Origin: Cladorrhinum sp. PSN259
Taxonomy: Eukaryota > Ascomycota > Sordariomycetes > Sordariales > Podosporaceae
NCBI GenBank assembly: GCA_033725935.1
Contig: MU867084.1
Location: 186,001-250,000 of the forward strand
Length of the DNA: 64,000 bases
Direction: 5' to 3'
Part shown: positions 42,793 through 54,460 of the stretch, one piece after another
Position numbering within the stretch: the first letter of the stretch is position 1
How the letters are laid out: each line of letters starts with the position of its first letter
Notes under the pieces: model-generated
What the model was told of the DNA's origin: nothing
Seen by the model: the letters and a program-made list of their open reading frames with translations, nothing else
Databases searched by the model: none
Program-made: the position numbers and the translations under genes

Positions 42793-44867
42793 CTAGACAT
42801 ACGATTGCCCGGTTACTGTTTCCCTCCAATATAACGTCCGCTCTTTATTACTGTTTTCCTTCTTTTGGAACGCATTCTTACTCGCAGCAACATTGCTATT
42901 TTTACCTGACGAGTCCGTTTCGGTATCAGTAGTCCTAACTTCGCCGGCCCCGTTCGCTCCAAGATGCGAGCTCGTGGCACCGCTCCAGTAAGACTCCCTC
43001 CTTCGTTGTTGCTGCAGTTGCGATAACCTCGTGTCCGACTGCGTGCTCCTCGGGCTATTCAAGTTGGAACCATCAACTTCCCCAAGTCTCTTCCTGGGCA
43101 CTGGTTTTCGAATGATGGGCACGACGTTTTCTTGCTGTAGCACCAACTCCTTGAATTCGTCTGGCTTAGGCTCTTGGTCATCCCCTCTGAGCGTCCCATC
43201 GCTGACCGAATGGTTGACACGAAAGCTGCTATTCTCGCTGCTTGATTCGGATTCTGATGTCGGCTTCTGCAGCATTCTTTCCTTGGTATTTCTCAGCCGC
43301 TTCAACGAAGCCCTAGCTCCACCTCCGGCGACAATAACCACGGATTTCAAGTCAGACAACTTCCGCATGGCCGTTTTTTCGCTCATCTCATCCAAGAGCA
43401 CAAAAACACATCCAGCAACCAGTCCTAAAATCGCCAGAATCGTCAAAATAGCCGCCCCTGCCCTGCCACCAGTGGAGACCGGAGGGTAGTTGATCAGCTT
43501 GAACGGGTCCGTCCTCCCCACATCTGAGCCTCCCGCGCCCGGGTCGCCAATGCTTAATCCTCCCTTGTTCGCCGTCGCCGGCGCGGGCATTCCGTCAATC
43601 ATGGTGCCCAACACAACCTCCATGGCCGCCATCTGCTGTCCCACGCCACTCGTTCCATCCCACTTCCCAGGTGTAGTCCACTTCAGCCCGCACAACCTTC
43701 CGCTGTCGCCTCCTTTACATGTCGATGCCGCAGCCTTGGCCGACGACTCGAGCAATGGCTTCACCTTGCCGTACGTCCAGGGCGCCCACTTGGTCGAAGC
43801 CGCCATCCACCTCGACAAGTAAGCTTTGAAGCTCTGCTGATCCAAATCGCATAAATCAACCGGTTCGCACGCCACCTCGGTCATTATATCTTTGTTCGGC
43901 CCTGTAAAAAACACAAACGTCCCGTTCAGCAATCCATCCAGCCTGTCCCTCCATATCTGCTGAACGGGCCCCGTGGTGTAATTATACATGGCCGCGGCGC
44001 CCAAAAGAAACGCGCCGGCATTATAAGTCCACTGGTAAGGTGTGATAGCCGAGCAATTGGTCGTGTGAACGCCGTCGTATACGTAGTACGTGTCACTGCT
44101 TAACAGGTTCGTAGCCACCATCCAGTCCCACGTCTTGTCCGCCCAGTCCGCGTACGAGTTGTTCCCTGTGTACCTCGCCAACCTCGCAGCCAGGCTGAAA
44201 AAGCAGGCCTGTGATATTGAATTTTTGTAATCGAACCCGTTGTTCCACGTGAAGATCTGCCACCTGAGCCCACCACCACAGTCTTGAGCGTCCCACCTCG
44301 CCGCTTGCGTATTGAAGACGGCCTGCGCAAGTGCCAGCCATTGCGGCTTATCCGACGGCGGGTTGGGGAACTTGTACTCGGCCGCAGTCATGACGGCCAT
44401 GCCCCAGAAGCCTTGGTCGTCGTTGCCTTCGGTCACGGTCTGATTGGGCGGCATGTAGTCATTGTTGGGACCGACCTGGAAGAGAAGGCCCTCTGAAGCG
44501 ACTTTGTTCCATTTTGTGTCGCCCGTGTAGTACCAATAGTCGATCAGACTGCCCATGAGGGCTCCCGCTTCCCACCAGTAGTACGGCTGCGGCAGGAGAC
44601 CGGGGGTCCCTCCCGGTTGGGAGCCAGTGTAGAATGACATCATGTCTTCGGTCATGGTGCTGGCAATGGTTTTTAGGGAGTCTGTTTAAGATGAGCATCT
44701 GCATAATGCATGCATCATGCAGTGATAGGTGTGATTGTCCTTCCTCTTTACATACCTGTTGAGCCTAGATCAAGTGTATAAGCCGCTTCGACGTTGCATG
44801 GGAGCAGTTGGACGGCAGCGAGAAGGCTTGCTGTTGCTGTTTCCAGCCATGATCTTGATTTTGGCAT
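42793..44867 (-). CDS. GH76 mannan endo-1,6-alpha-mannosidase (Dfg5/Dcw1-like), membrane-anchored
   Basis: A cell-surface enzyme family needed for wall assembly. It is thought to cleave and transfer GPI-protein glycans to wall glucan. Two exons, 44867-44756 and 44681-42793, give 666 residues. The short first exon supplies a signal peptide (LETATASLLAAVQLLPCNVEA) and joins in phase to DSLKTIASTMTEDMMSFYTG. The catalytic Asp pair is in GNDDQGFWGM (about 125-126). YYWWEAGALMGSLIDYW and TYNAGAFLLGAA are typical GH76 blocks. Yeast Dfg5 ends in a GPI signal. Here a clear membrane helix (AAILTILAILGLVAGCVFVLL, about 446-467) is followed by a basic stretch and a ~200-residue Ser-rich tail, so it is a type I membrane protein. 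Confidence 0.93.
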
Positions 44868-46273
44868 ATTGGTCTCGTAGAATTCAAGTAGAAATCTTCA
44901 ATAAGAAAAGAAAAGGCCAGAGATAGAAGACAGAGAGAGAGAGAGAGAGAGGGAAGGGCAGTTGCCCAACTAAGGGCGGCACGACATAAAGGAGGGCAGC
45001 CGTTTTACTTTGGCATGTAATCTTTACAGCTCGATTGTTCAAGCCCCAAGTCATTGACTTGAGATGGTCTGGCCCGTGTTAGCTCCATTACGCTTGCCAG
45101 CATGGGGGTTCCTATCACCTCTCAGGTGGGCAACTGAAGGGCAACACGGTATCAGGTAGGTGAGCTTCTCGAATGACAACCGGGCCCCGCACTTTCCTAA
45201 CGTTGTGATCCATGTATCGGGGTTCAACGGTGCGAAATTGGTAACTATGAGGCAGTTGAACCCCTGACTCAGAAGTTTAGTAACCGTCGGTGAGGTAGTT
45301 TGCTGATATCCGACTTCCTAGCCGGCACCTACGACGATATTTCGGGAGAAATATGAGAGGAAAGCTATCGGGTAATACCAATAAAAAAAATAGGCCGTTA
45401 CACTGACTCAAGCCCATGCAGGCATCGCAGCCAAATGTAACTGGTCCATCCTTTCATTCAGGAACCCGACGCATAGCTTGGAAACCATTGAAGTAGTGTG
45501 ACGCCAATATATATGGATCTGAAACAGAATACTAGTGCCCATAAGGAGAGTCAAGAAATATCAGCAAAGAATAAAGGACCTTGGGAATCCTATCTGCATC
45601 CGTATCCTCAGGACCTGTATACCACACTTTGCTGTGCTGTGCGCGCCAAACACAGGTGTCACTGTGGTCTGTTAGGGCACTGCAGGTAGATATCTGTGAG
45701 CAGGGCTGAAGCAAGAATGCGTATGTAAATTGAGGGTTTCCACTGAATTTTGAATATCGTGGCCAAGATGCGTCCGAGTTTGACGATGCACAACGGAAGA
45801 AGGGACCAACCAGGATGCTCGTGGTTGAAGGTTGCAGTCTGTGGATCCCTGCGTGCATCGCAGCAGCCGATGTGGGGCGGAGCCATCCACCACTTTTGGA
45901 CCTCAATTGAATTGTCTGCCAAGCCAATTCCCTGATGAGAGACTGAGAGTTCAATCGGGAACAAAGATGTTTGCCCCAGCCGAAACAGATAGAGGGCGGA
46001 GCGAAAAGTGAGGCGCTAAAGTAGCTAAAGTAAGCCGTAGACTTCCAAGTTGTGGCGGCACGTGGGGAGCCGTCATTCGGAACAACCAAGCTGGAACCCG
46101 CCAACCCGCCTTTAATTCAATCCATATTCCATACAACTAGGCACCCCCGGCTTCCCGTACAACCCCACGATCTGGTAACCCGCCATCCTTACCTGCGTTT
46201 ACTGTTGATCTCCATCCTTCGACCTGCAACTCTCCATCTCCGAGAATCGCATTCATTCATGCCACTCGCAGCG
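44868..46273. other. Divergent promoter between GH76 and EAF genes
   Basis: 1.4 kb with a GA microsatellite near 44934-44951 in the GH76 leader. The minus-strand open frame at 45532-46104 is composed of overlapping shadow frames. No gene is supported. Confidence 0.5.
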
Positions 46274-47680
46274 ATGGCTGCCATAGACCCTACCAAGAAA
46301 TACCCAATAATTCTTAGCAACGAGCTGCTGGGGAAGCCTTCCAAGGAGACATTCACAGGCGTTAAATGTAAGACCCGTCTTCCGAGGCTCTCAACGCAAG
46401 CACCCGACACAGTTGCAAAGTATCGGCAGCTAACCACGCGTTCGTTTGCAGTGAACCATCGACCAACGCTGTCGTCAGACGCTTCTCCAAGCTCATCCCG
46501 GATAAAACCATTATCCAAGGATGCCGGTTCCTTCTCGTTGACGTTCGACGACCAGCCAGGAAAAAAGTATCAATACAATGGCGTGCGCACCACCGACGAC
46601 GGCAAGTTTGTGCTCGTATTTGACCCCAAGCGACAGGCCCTCGTGCTGCACCGCGTCGATTCCACGTTCCACATGAACGTCGTGCGCACCCCGACCGACG
46701 GCGCCGAGACCCTCCGCAAGAAGTTCCCGCAGCTCGACATCAAGGACAGTAGCACCATCGCTTCCTCTTCGTCCTCTGCCAAAAAGGCAAAGCCCACGCC
46801 AAAACTCCCATCAAAAGCAAAGGCAGACAACAAGGTCCTCACATTCAAGCCAAAACGCAGTCACGATGCCCAGGCGTCGGCGCCGCCACCGCCGCTACCA
46901 ACTTCAACAAGAGCGAAAGCAAAACCACCTGCCAGAGTCAATATTCCAAGGAGTAACCTCAAAAAGAATGCCAGATCCAAAGCGGCCGCTGACAATAAGA
47001 AACCCGGCGCTGCTACTACAAACATCGCCCTGACGCTTCCAGATCCTAACGCCAAGCCTGCCGCGCCTTTACCGGCCAAAAAGAAACAACAACAGCAAGT
47101 CTCGCTCGCTCTCCCCACAGCACCAGAAAAGAAGGCCGAGCCAGAGAAGAAATCAAAGAAACGCGGCGCAGATTCAGAAGACGAAGACGAGGATGACGAT
47201 GACGATTTTGGTCTTACCATCGAGTATCCAGACGCCGCACCCACCACATCCAACAGCAGCACATTTGTTACCGCGTCACTTAACCGCCGCTTTTCAGAAC
47301 TCAATGAAGTGGAAGACTTGCGAGAAGAGGACCTGGAGCAGCATTTTAATCATTTTAGGAATGAGTCGCAGTTTGGGGGAGGACGAGAGGATGAGGATAT
47401 GGATGACGAAGGGGAGGAGATCGAGTTTGAAAAGGTGCCCATCCCAGAACCCCCGCAGAGGGTTGTGGTTGAGGAGCCGGCTGTCTTTACTTTTGATGAT
47501 GGTGATGATTCTGATGATGAAGGGGATGGTGGTGCTGGGGCAAGAGGAGGTGAGGAGGCTGCGGGTGGAGATATGGATTTCGATGATTTGGAGGCCGAGT
47601 TGGAGGCTGAATTTGATAAGGTGCCTTTTGAGGAGGGTGGTGGGCACGGGAGCGATAGTGAGGTTAGTGAGGAAGAGTGA
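46274..47680 (+). CDS. EAF-family RNA polymerase II elongation factor
   Basis: ELL-associated-factor homologue, a nuclear stimulator of Pol II elongation. Two exons, 46274-46367 and 46452-47680, encode 440 residues. The conserved EAF N-terminal domain (about 8-115) reads KKYPIILSNELLGKPSKETF, GVKLNHRPTLSS across the splice, FDDQPGKKYQYNGVR, KFVLVFDPKRQALVLHRVD and MNVVRTPT. The middle is Lys/Pro/Ala-rich, and the C-terminal half is strongly acidic with EDEDEDDDDDF and DDGDDSDDEGDGG runs. The start is placed at MAAIDPTKKYP. An in-frame ATG five codons upstream (46259) is also possible, and the longer open frame from 46052 crosses what looks like leader. The intron is 84 nt. Confidence 0.88.
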   Translation: MAAIDPTKKYPIILSNELLGKPSKETFTGVKCKTRLPRLSTQAPDTVAKYRQLTTRSFAVNHRPTLSSDASPSSSRIKPLSKDAGSFSLTFDDQPGKKYQYNGVRTTDDGKFVLVFDPKRQALVLHRVDSTFHMNVVRTPTDGAETLRKKFPQLDIKDSSTIASSSSSAKKAKPTPKLPSKAKADNKVLTFKPKRSHDAQASAPPPPLPTSTRAKAKPPARVNIPRSNLKKNARSKAAADNKKPGAATTNIALTLPDPNAKPAAPLPAKKKQQQQVSLALPTAPEKKAEPEKKSKKRGADSEDEDEDDDDDFGLTIEYPDAAPTTSNSSTFVTASLNRRFSELNEVEDLREEDLEQHFNHFRNESQFGGGREDEDMDDEGEEIEFEKVPIPEPPQRVVVEEPAVFTFDDGDDSDDEGDGGAGARGGEEAAGGDMDFDDLEAELEAEFDKVPFEEGGGHGSDSEVSEEE

Positions 47681-48622
47681 GAGACCTCGCTTTATTGACT
47701 TGGCTTGCGGTTTTGTTGGGCTTGTTGCAACCCCTCATTTTCTTTTTGCTTTGGGAATTTTGTATGGGATATTGGTTGGGATATGTGATGGTTGCGAACA
47801 ACCAAAGAAGTTTGGTTTTTCTTGAGGCTTTTGTCCATATTGGAGTTGGAGTTTTCCCGAAGCTGGGAAAGATTTCTTATCATCTAACTTCTATCTTCTG
47901 GGAATTTTGAGCGGTTTGTTTATTCATGTATGATATTTTGAAGGAGACTCGTGGAGTTGAAAGGTGATATTAAAGAAAAAAAAGAAGCGGTTGTGATGTA
48001 CACAAAAACAAAATTCTTGAGGAAAAAGGATGGACTGAACGGATGTTGATAGAAGATGTTGGTAGTTTGGGGAAATAGTTGTCAAATGTCAGCAGAAACA
48101 ATGCATTTTTACGGGCAAAACCAGAAATGTATTATGAGTCAAGGTATACTAGGTTCTAGATGTATTATTGTTTATTTATGTTGTGTGTGTGTGTCTCTCT
48201 CTCTCCAGGATTACCCACATACCTACTATTCTACCCCTTTTCTAATATTTACATTCTCACAACCATCAACCCAACCTACTGTACCCCGATACATACTCCT
48301 CCTTTCCATATCTCATCTCCTTACTCAGCTAACTCAACTCAACTTTTTTTTTTCTTTTTCACTCTCACTCTTTTTATTTTCCTCAAACGAAACCAAATAA
48401 AAAGTCTTAACTTTTGATGTTACCTAGATAGACTAGGCTGCTGCAGGGTAATTTGGTATTATTATTATCCAGGATACCATTCCCGCAACATCTTTCTGTA
48501 GGTAAGCACAGTGGAGAATATGTATGTAGAACTCCACACACAACCAAACAAACAAACAACCCCCCCATCGGGGTCCATTATCATCTCATCCCAAATCCTT
48601 CAAACCTGATCACAATTACTAT

Positions 48623-48628
<6 letters not shown>
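47681..48628. other. Intergenic, 3' of EAF
   Basis: No gene is supported. The stretch is T-rich and contains a GT/CT microsatellite near 48180-48208 and a pyrimidine tract at 48338-48385. Confidence 0.5.
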
Positions 48629-48658
<30 letters not shown>

Positions 48659-48765
48659 GGGGGGGGGGCGGGCGGGCGGGGGGGCCGGCCCCCGCGCCGN
48701 NNNNNNNNNGTAAATAAAAAACAAACACCAAAAAACAAAAAAACAAAAAAAATAAAAAAACAAAA

Positions 48766-48821
<56 letters not shown>

Positions 48822-48830
48822 CAAAAAAAA
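48629..48830. other. Homopolymer block around a 10-N assembly gap
   Basis: A run of about 29 G, then almost pure G/C to 48699, ten N (48700-48709), an A/C-only segment, about 20 C (48767-48786) and then about 32 A. Such a succession of homopolymers flanking a gap looks like sequencing or assembly artefact rather than genome sequence. Any open frame across it is spurious. Confidence 0.85.
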
Positions 48831-48853
48831 CAAGCAAAATTCAGAATGATATA

Positions 48854-48927
48854 TCCTCTGTGGCGCAATTGGCTAGCGCGTCTGACTGTTAATCAGGAGG
48901 TTGGAAGTTCGAGCCTTCCCGGAGGAG
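48854..48927 (+). tRNA. tRNA-Asn(GTT)
   Basis: A 74-nt cloverleaf without intron. Acceptor TCCTCTG pairs with CGGAGGA (one U-G), discriminator G. The D arm and A box TGGCGCAATTGG are normal. The anticodon loop CTGTTAA gives anticodon GTT between TCTGA and TCAGG. The T arm is GGAAG-TTCGAGC-CTTCC. The nearest T-run (T8 at 48995-49002) is 67 nt downstream, further than usual for a Pol III terminator. The gene lies only about 25 bp from the doubtful homopolymer block. Confidence 0.92.
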
Positions 48928-49361
48928 TTCAGTTGTTCACAAGATTAATCTTCAAAGAAGATTTCAAATAGATCCATCAATTACTTGATTTGCCTTTTTT
49001 TTGGGGGGCCAATCTTTACTTTTTACATCACACTTGTAATTACTACTAGATTTTTTTCATTAAGAAATAATGTTTATGTATACCAAAAACGATGCTTATA
49101 ATAATAATAATATTAATTTAACCTATTGTTTGTTTCTTCTTTTCCTTTGCGAGACCACCGCCGTTCTAGGCATCAACGATGAAGGAACACTGCAACGACC
49201 TCTTCAAACTTTGAATCGGACAACAACAGCAAAGAAAAACAACACCCAAATAACCAGACCGCTATGCCACCCATGCATCCATCACTTCGTTTTGACAGTC
49301 CTTCTCTTCTTCAACGTCCCTCTTGCTCCTTGACCTCTCCCCAGCGTATCCTCCCCCACCC
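48928..49361. other. Intergenic between tRNA-Asn and the OSBP gene
   Basis: AT-rich, with the T8 run and an AAT repeat near 49098-49120. No further gene is seen. Confidence 0.5.
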
Positions 49362-52300
49362 CTAGTAGATCGGCTCCAAAGCACCCCAAGCATTCTTATC
49401 CCCATCCGGTCCACCTGCCTTCCTCCTCCTCGCCCAGTACTCCCCATTAAACTTCCAGTAATCCTCTCCCGTAATCTCACACCTGGCCTTGGAGAACCAA
49501 GCGGGCGCAAACTCTTCACCCTTTGCCTCCCTCTCCCGCCTCCTTGCTCTCTGCAACTCCTCCAACCTGGTCTTCTCCGTAGCAGCAAAATCATACTCTC
49601 CTTCCTCCATAGCTCTCTGATCAGGTCGAAGTCTCGAGTCAGTAGGAGCAATCCACTGCTTCAAATTGTCATCAATATGGTTAAACGTGACCACAAACGG
49701 CGTGAGGTTGAAAGGAATGCCCTCAGGTCTAGGATTCGCCTGCCAAATAAGGAACGCCTTGTTGGGATCCGAGCTCGCAAGGCTGCCGCGGTAGATCGAT
49801 CCATTATCACCAGAATTAGACGGCTCCTCGACAGTAGCCTCATACCCAGGGGTATAACGAGCATAAATTCTCGAGTTCCATTTTCCGCCCAGGCTGACAC
49901 GCACATGACCGCTGGCATCAAGAATCTTGCCGGAGACGAGAAAATAGCTCGAAGCCTTCCAGCCCCGGGGCTTGAATTCAATCTGGCAAACCTCACCGGT
50001 AGTCCAATTCTTGACCTCCATGGGGCCGTAGTTGTCAACAACAGGGTTACCAGTAATGATACCAATAACCGAAGAGGTAACCTTTTTCCAGGTGTAATAG
50101 TCTTCCTTGCCGCCATGTGTAGGACGAAGCTTGAGAAACCAGGTGCCCAAAGGATTGACATCGAAAGACTTGCCGTAAAACTTGGACCTGACCGAAGACT
50201 CGCCATAGTACGTCCACTTGGGTGACTCAGCCCACGCGGCGCCAATTGGTGGATGATGACTGACCTGCTCAATGAAGAAGCGGTAGTTCTTGTCTGGCCT
50301 CACATATTCAAACGTCTCGCCAAGCAGTGGGTTGAAAGGCTTGGCGACACGTCCGATCGTAGAGGCGTACTCACTGGCAGCGAACGCGGCAACATACATC
50401 AGGCGCTCAATAGAATCAGATCGGTCAGCAGCAAGGTCCAAGAGGTCGGCATACTCCATATCTTCGCCGCAGCGATAGAGCAGAGAGGTAGGCTCATTGA
50501 AGGTAACGGGAAGAGTCATCTTGGTCATATCCTTTCCAATCATGGATTTCAGAATACCCTGCAGAAAGTCAGCAAACAGCGTTTATCGTTGGAAAGTTCC
50601 GATAAACTTACCCAAAGAGAAATTTTGGGACGGTTATCCGCATCCAGCTTCAACCGCGTACGGATGCCATTCTCGTATCCCTTGAAGGCGTCGCTGATGT
50701 CATGATCATTAGACACAACAATCTGCTTTTCCTCCTGATCACCAGTAACATCTGATGGTGGGAGCTTGGCCACCTCAACCTGACCGGCGTCAACTGCGTC
50801 GAAGAACTCCTCCTCATCGGACTCCGAGTCGGAGATATCAGCGATCTGGGTCATGACAGTCTGGCGGCGCGCAAGATCCGCAGTAACCGGCGACTTCAGG
50901 CCTGATGACTCTACTGTCGGTGTCGCCTCAGGCTCCTCGTGTGCCCCATCCTCAAGGGTAGCAGGGGCAACGGGGGTCTTCCCTGCGGTTGGCGAGGTCA
51001 GGACCTGACTGTCGTCAAGTATGCCGTTCTCGATAGCCTCCTTGAGAATGCGCTTGGTGATCTTGCGCTTCGTTTCCGCTTCACCCACGCGAGCCTCGAG
51101 AGCTTCTTGCTCCCTGGCTACCTTGGCCATGCTCTCCTCCCACATGCGGCGCATTTCGCTCTCGCGGTCTAGGCGGTATTGCCAGTAGGCATCGCGATCC
51201 TTGGAGATGCGGAGGAGATCTCCAACAAGCCCGGTAAGAGAGCGAATGGCGGCATCGTAGGTGTTCAGAGCTTGGGATGTCTTAGGGTCCGCAAGCGTCA
51301 GTGACGGGTTCTTGGACGATTCCAAGAGCAATGCGGCCGTGACATGCGCCATGGTATCCAGCTGTAGTTTAGCTGACTGAGCAGTAATGCTGAAGGCATC
51401 CTTATTCGCCGGCGGAGCATCCTGTCCACTAGAACCCTCACCATAGTCGTTGTCATCGTCGTCAATATCGTGGCCGTTGTGGTCAGTCCTGCCAGCTTCC
51501 GTAGCAGCATCAGCGAACTCGTCCTCATCGTTACTACCATGGCCGCCCTTGTTGGATTTGACAGAAGAATGGATCCGAGAAAGCTGGATACTGTTCCGCG
51601 AAGGTTCACCAAAGCTTGCATCATCGCCATGTGTCTCCGAGCCAACATGATGTTCGGCCTTGGCTTGCTTCAACAGTTCTGCGTTGCGAACCTTTTGCCT
51701 CTCTTCTTCCTTTGCCTGATCCTTGGTCCACTGGATCGAGTTGTTGAGAGCCCAAAACCAACGCTTGGCTTCGACTTCGTGATTCGCTTTCAGTGTGTAT
51801 TTAACAGATGACTTGCCGATGATCTCAAACTTTGTCTTTTCGTCGGCGCTCATGTGCAACTTGGCAATGCGCATGTTGATGGCGCCCCGGCAAGCCGAGC
51901 CAGCATCATCTTGGTGTTTGTAGTAGCTGAGAACGCCATCTTCCAGAACGAACCACCGTAGCTGGTATCCCTTTCTGTAGTTTGTCCACTTCTTCAGATA
52001 ACCCTTCATCTCGCGGGCTTCACGTCCGGCCAGCGGATCGCCTGGCGCGGCCACGGCAACTCCGGCAGCAGAACCCAGAACGGCCTTTTCCTGGATACCC
52101 CGTTGAGCCGCCACAGCAGCTGGTGACTTCTTCAGCATGGCGCGTGTAATCTCATCCTTGGTCACATCCTGAGGGAGTTTGCCCTTGCGATCACGGCGGA
52201 AGGGGTCCGCACCATGAAGCAGGAGAACCTGAATCAAGCGAGCATTCTTCTTCCGTGCGGCTTCATGGAGAAGTGTGCCTCCAGACTCAACCGTGACCGG

Positions 52301-53161
52301 ATCAGATCCGAATTCGGTGCTATTTATGTCTAATACAGTCTTGAAACGCGGCTCCTCCAACACTTGCTCCAAAACTTTGAAGTCGCCGTGAAGGATGAGA
52401 TCCTGAACCTGCCTGATCTTGTTCTCGGCAAAGATGGACCTCGAGAGCTGCAATTGCTGGAAGATTTCGGGGTTTCGAGCGAGATCGATAGGAAGACGAC
52501 CCTGGTTGTTAGCGATAGCGTCGTTGATCTCTTTATTTTCCAGCAGGAGCTTGACAACGTGGCTTCGCCCTTGAGCTGCGGCAATGTGCAGGGGAGTATT
52601 GCCATCCTTGTCGCGAGCATTGATGTCAAGAGAGGCGGCACCATCAGACAGAACGTACTCGACAACAGGTTGCTCAGCGCACTGGATCGCCAAATGAAGT
52701 ATTGTGGTATCTTCGAGGGGACCAGTTTGCGTGGAGAAAGACGAGGTGCTCACCCGGCGGCCGCCCTCGGTGCTTTCACGGATTACTTTAGAGATGACAG
52801 CGGTATCGCCGTTGCGCAGAGCTTCGACAATACGGAATTTTCTGATCGAGGACTCGAGAGAAGCCCCTTTGTCCAGTGTGTTGGGAGTCCTAGGCCCGCC
52901 AATCGAGGAAGCATTGTGTGACGGTATTCGGCCCATGGCGCTCCCAGAAATCGACAGTTTGGAGCTGTGACTCCTCGAGTGCTGGTGCGCTGTTGCCAGG
53001 GCAGCTTGCGACGTTGCGGTTGTCGAGCTGGCGCCAAGATTGGAGCTGCTCTCTTCTATCGAGGACACATCATCGTCCCCAGCGGCGGTCTTGCGCCTCA
53101 GAATGCTTAGGGCCGAGGACTTGCTTCGTCGATGGGAACTGAGGGTTGACGGATTGTGCAT
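49362..53161 (-). CDS. OSH1: Oxysterol-binding protein Osh1/Osh2 type (ANK-PH-FFAT-ORD)
   Basis: A sterol/phosphoinositide transfer protein acting at ER contact sites. Exons 53161-50612 and 50558-49362 (53-nt intron) encode 1248 residues. Order of domains: Ser-rich N-terminus; ankyrin repeats (about 100-345, e.g. DGNTPLHIAAAQGRSHVVKL and GGTLLHEAARKKNARLIQVL); PH domain (about 378-475, MKGYLKKWTNYRKGYQLRWF); charged linker; FFAT motif EEFFDAVDAG (about 784-793) within an acidic tract, which predicts VAP/Scs2 binding; and the OSBP-related domain (about 850-1240) with fingerprint EQVSHHPP (947-954). The intron falls exactly at the start of the ORD (ISLW/GILKSMIGKDMTKM). The full architecture matches the Osh1/Osh2 branch. 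Confidence 0.96.
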
Positions 53162-54460
53162 TAGCGCGCGATAGGCAGTTCCTGGTTGTGGCTGCTGCTT
53201 TGCTCACCTCTCCCCCGTCTCCGACATGGCTAAAATACGTTTTTTTTGGTCGAGCTGGCAATGGCGGGTGGGCGTTTATCAACTTAAGTCAATTACCAGC
53301 GGACTGTTGTCGGGTGCGGTCCGGTTCGTGGGCGGAAGAGGGCCGAACTCCAGTTGCACCGGAATTGGTGTCTACAAGTTTAGGACGGCAGAGTAAGAAT
53401 GAATGTTTTTGATGAAGAAGCTGTCCAAAGAATGTCAAGTATGCATTCCAGGGTCCTGGTTCCAGTTCGGGCTCAGTCAGGTTCAGGTCAAAGGGAAACT
53501 CGAAAGTGGGTAGGCGAAGGTGGGGATGTTGCTTAAAGAGACAGCATGGCACATCCCTCCCCTTGACCTTCCCTGACCCCTCGCAGTTGAAGAAATGACG
53601 TTGATTGTCTAGACTCCCTAGCGTCCCCCCCTCCTGCCTCTGGCTATTCACGTGCTTTGAGTGTGACATGGTGGGCTGAAGCACTGTTAGATGCTGAAAC
53701 TTATGGAAACCTGCACTAGAAACATTGCTGTGCCCAACCACAAAAAGGGTCTCAAACCCGGTCTTGATGACGGGATTCGTATTTTTAGATGCCCTTGTGC
53801 TAAGGATTTAAGGTTGGTAGATGATTTTCAGTGTTATTTTGTTTTTCCCTGGAGACTAGCCAATTTGCCGTCGGTATATTCATGTTCTGCTCATTCATTA
53901 AACCGAAGATATTGTGAATCAATTGCTTGATAGTCGACCCTACTAACTTTAGACGTCTACGGGGAGTATCGAGGTCAATCACAAGGAGAGGGGCCGGAAT
54001 TCGGTCCACAATGGAAGCAGAACAAAATGGCTCCATTCAACCCCCCCTTGAACTGGCGCGGCTGTTACCGACAGCGGATTCCTAAGACCGAGTCCCCTGC
54101 CCTGCCAACTGCCAAAGCGCCATGAACTTCCAGGTTGAACCTCGGCAATGTTGACTGCATCTATTCAATGAAGGAGATTCATCCGTGTTCATTAAACTAC
54201 ATCAATTATTATCAGTAGCTTTTTTATATATCATTTCGTTCTCATCTTTTTCTTTGTTTTCATTCTGTCTCTCGTATTTTGAATTCATCTTACATGTTAC
54301 TTAGACCACGCCGTTGACGCCTTTGGACGCCTCCTATACCTCCGTCTCACAATCTATCATCACTCGCATTTGATAATTTATACCGTTCCACGCCGCAATA
54401 ACTTGTGTACCGCACTCAACACACACCAAGAAAGGAAATATTGGTGGCACGCAGACGAAA
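53162..54460. other. Divergent promoter between OSH1 and the thioesterase gene
   Basis: 1.3 kb shared upstream region, T-rich just before the thioesterase start (54215-54290). No gene is supported; the minus frame at 53289-53741 lacks any motif. Confidence 0.5.

Noticed and set aside
38213..44867. Secondary-metabolite cluster around the P450
   Set aside because: Neighbours are a small membrane protein and a wall mannosidase; no synthase or cluster regulator is present.
46052..46273. N-terminal extension of the EAF protein from the upstream ATG
   Set aside because: Not conserved with the EAF domain start and lies in the probable leader; the family start is MAAIDPTKKYP.
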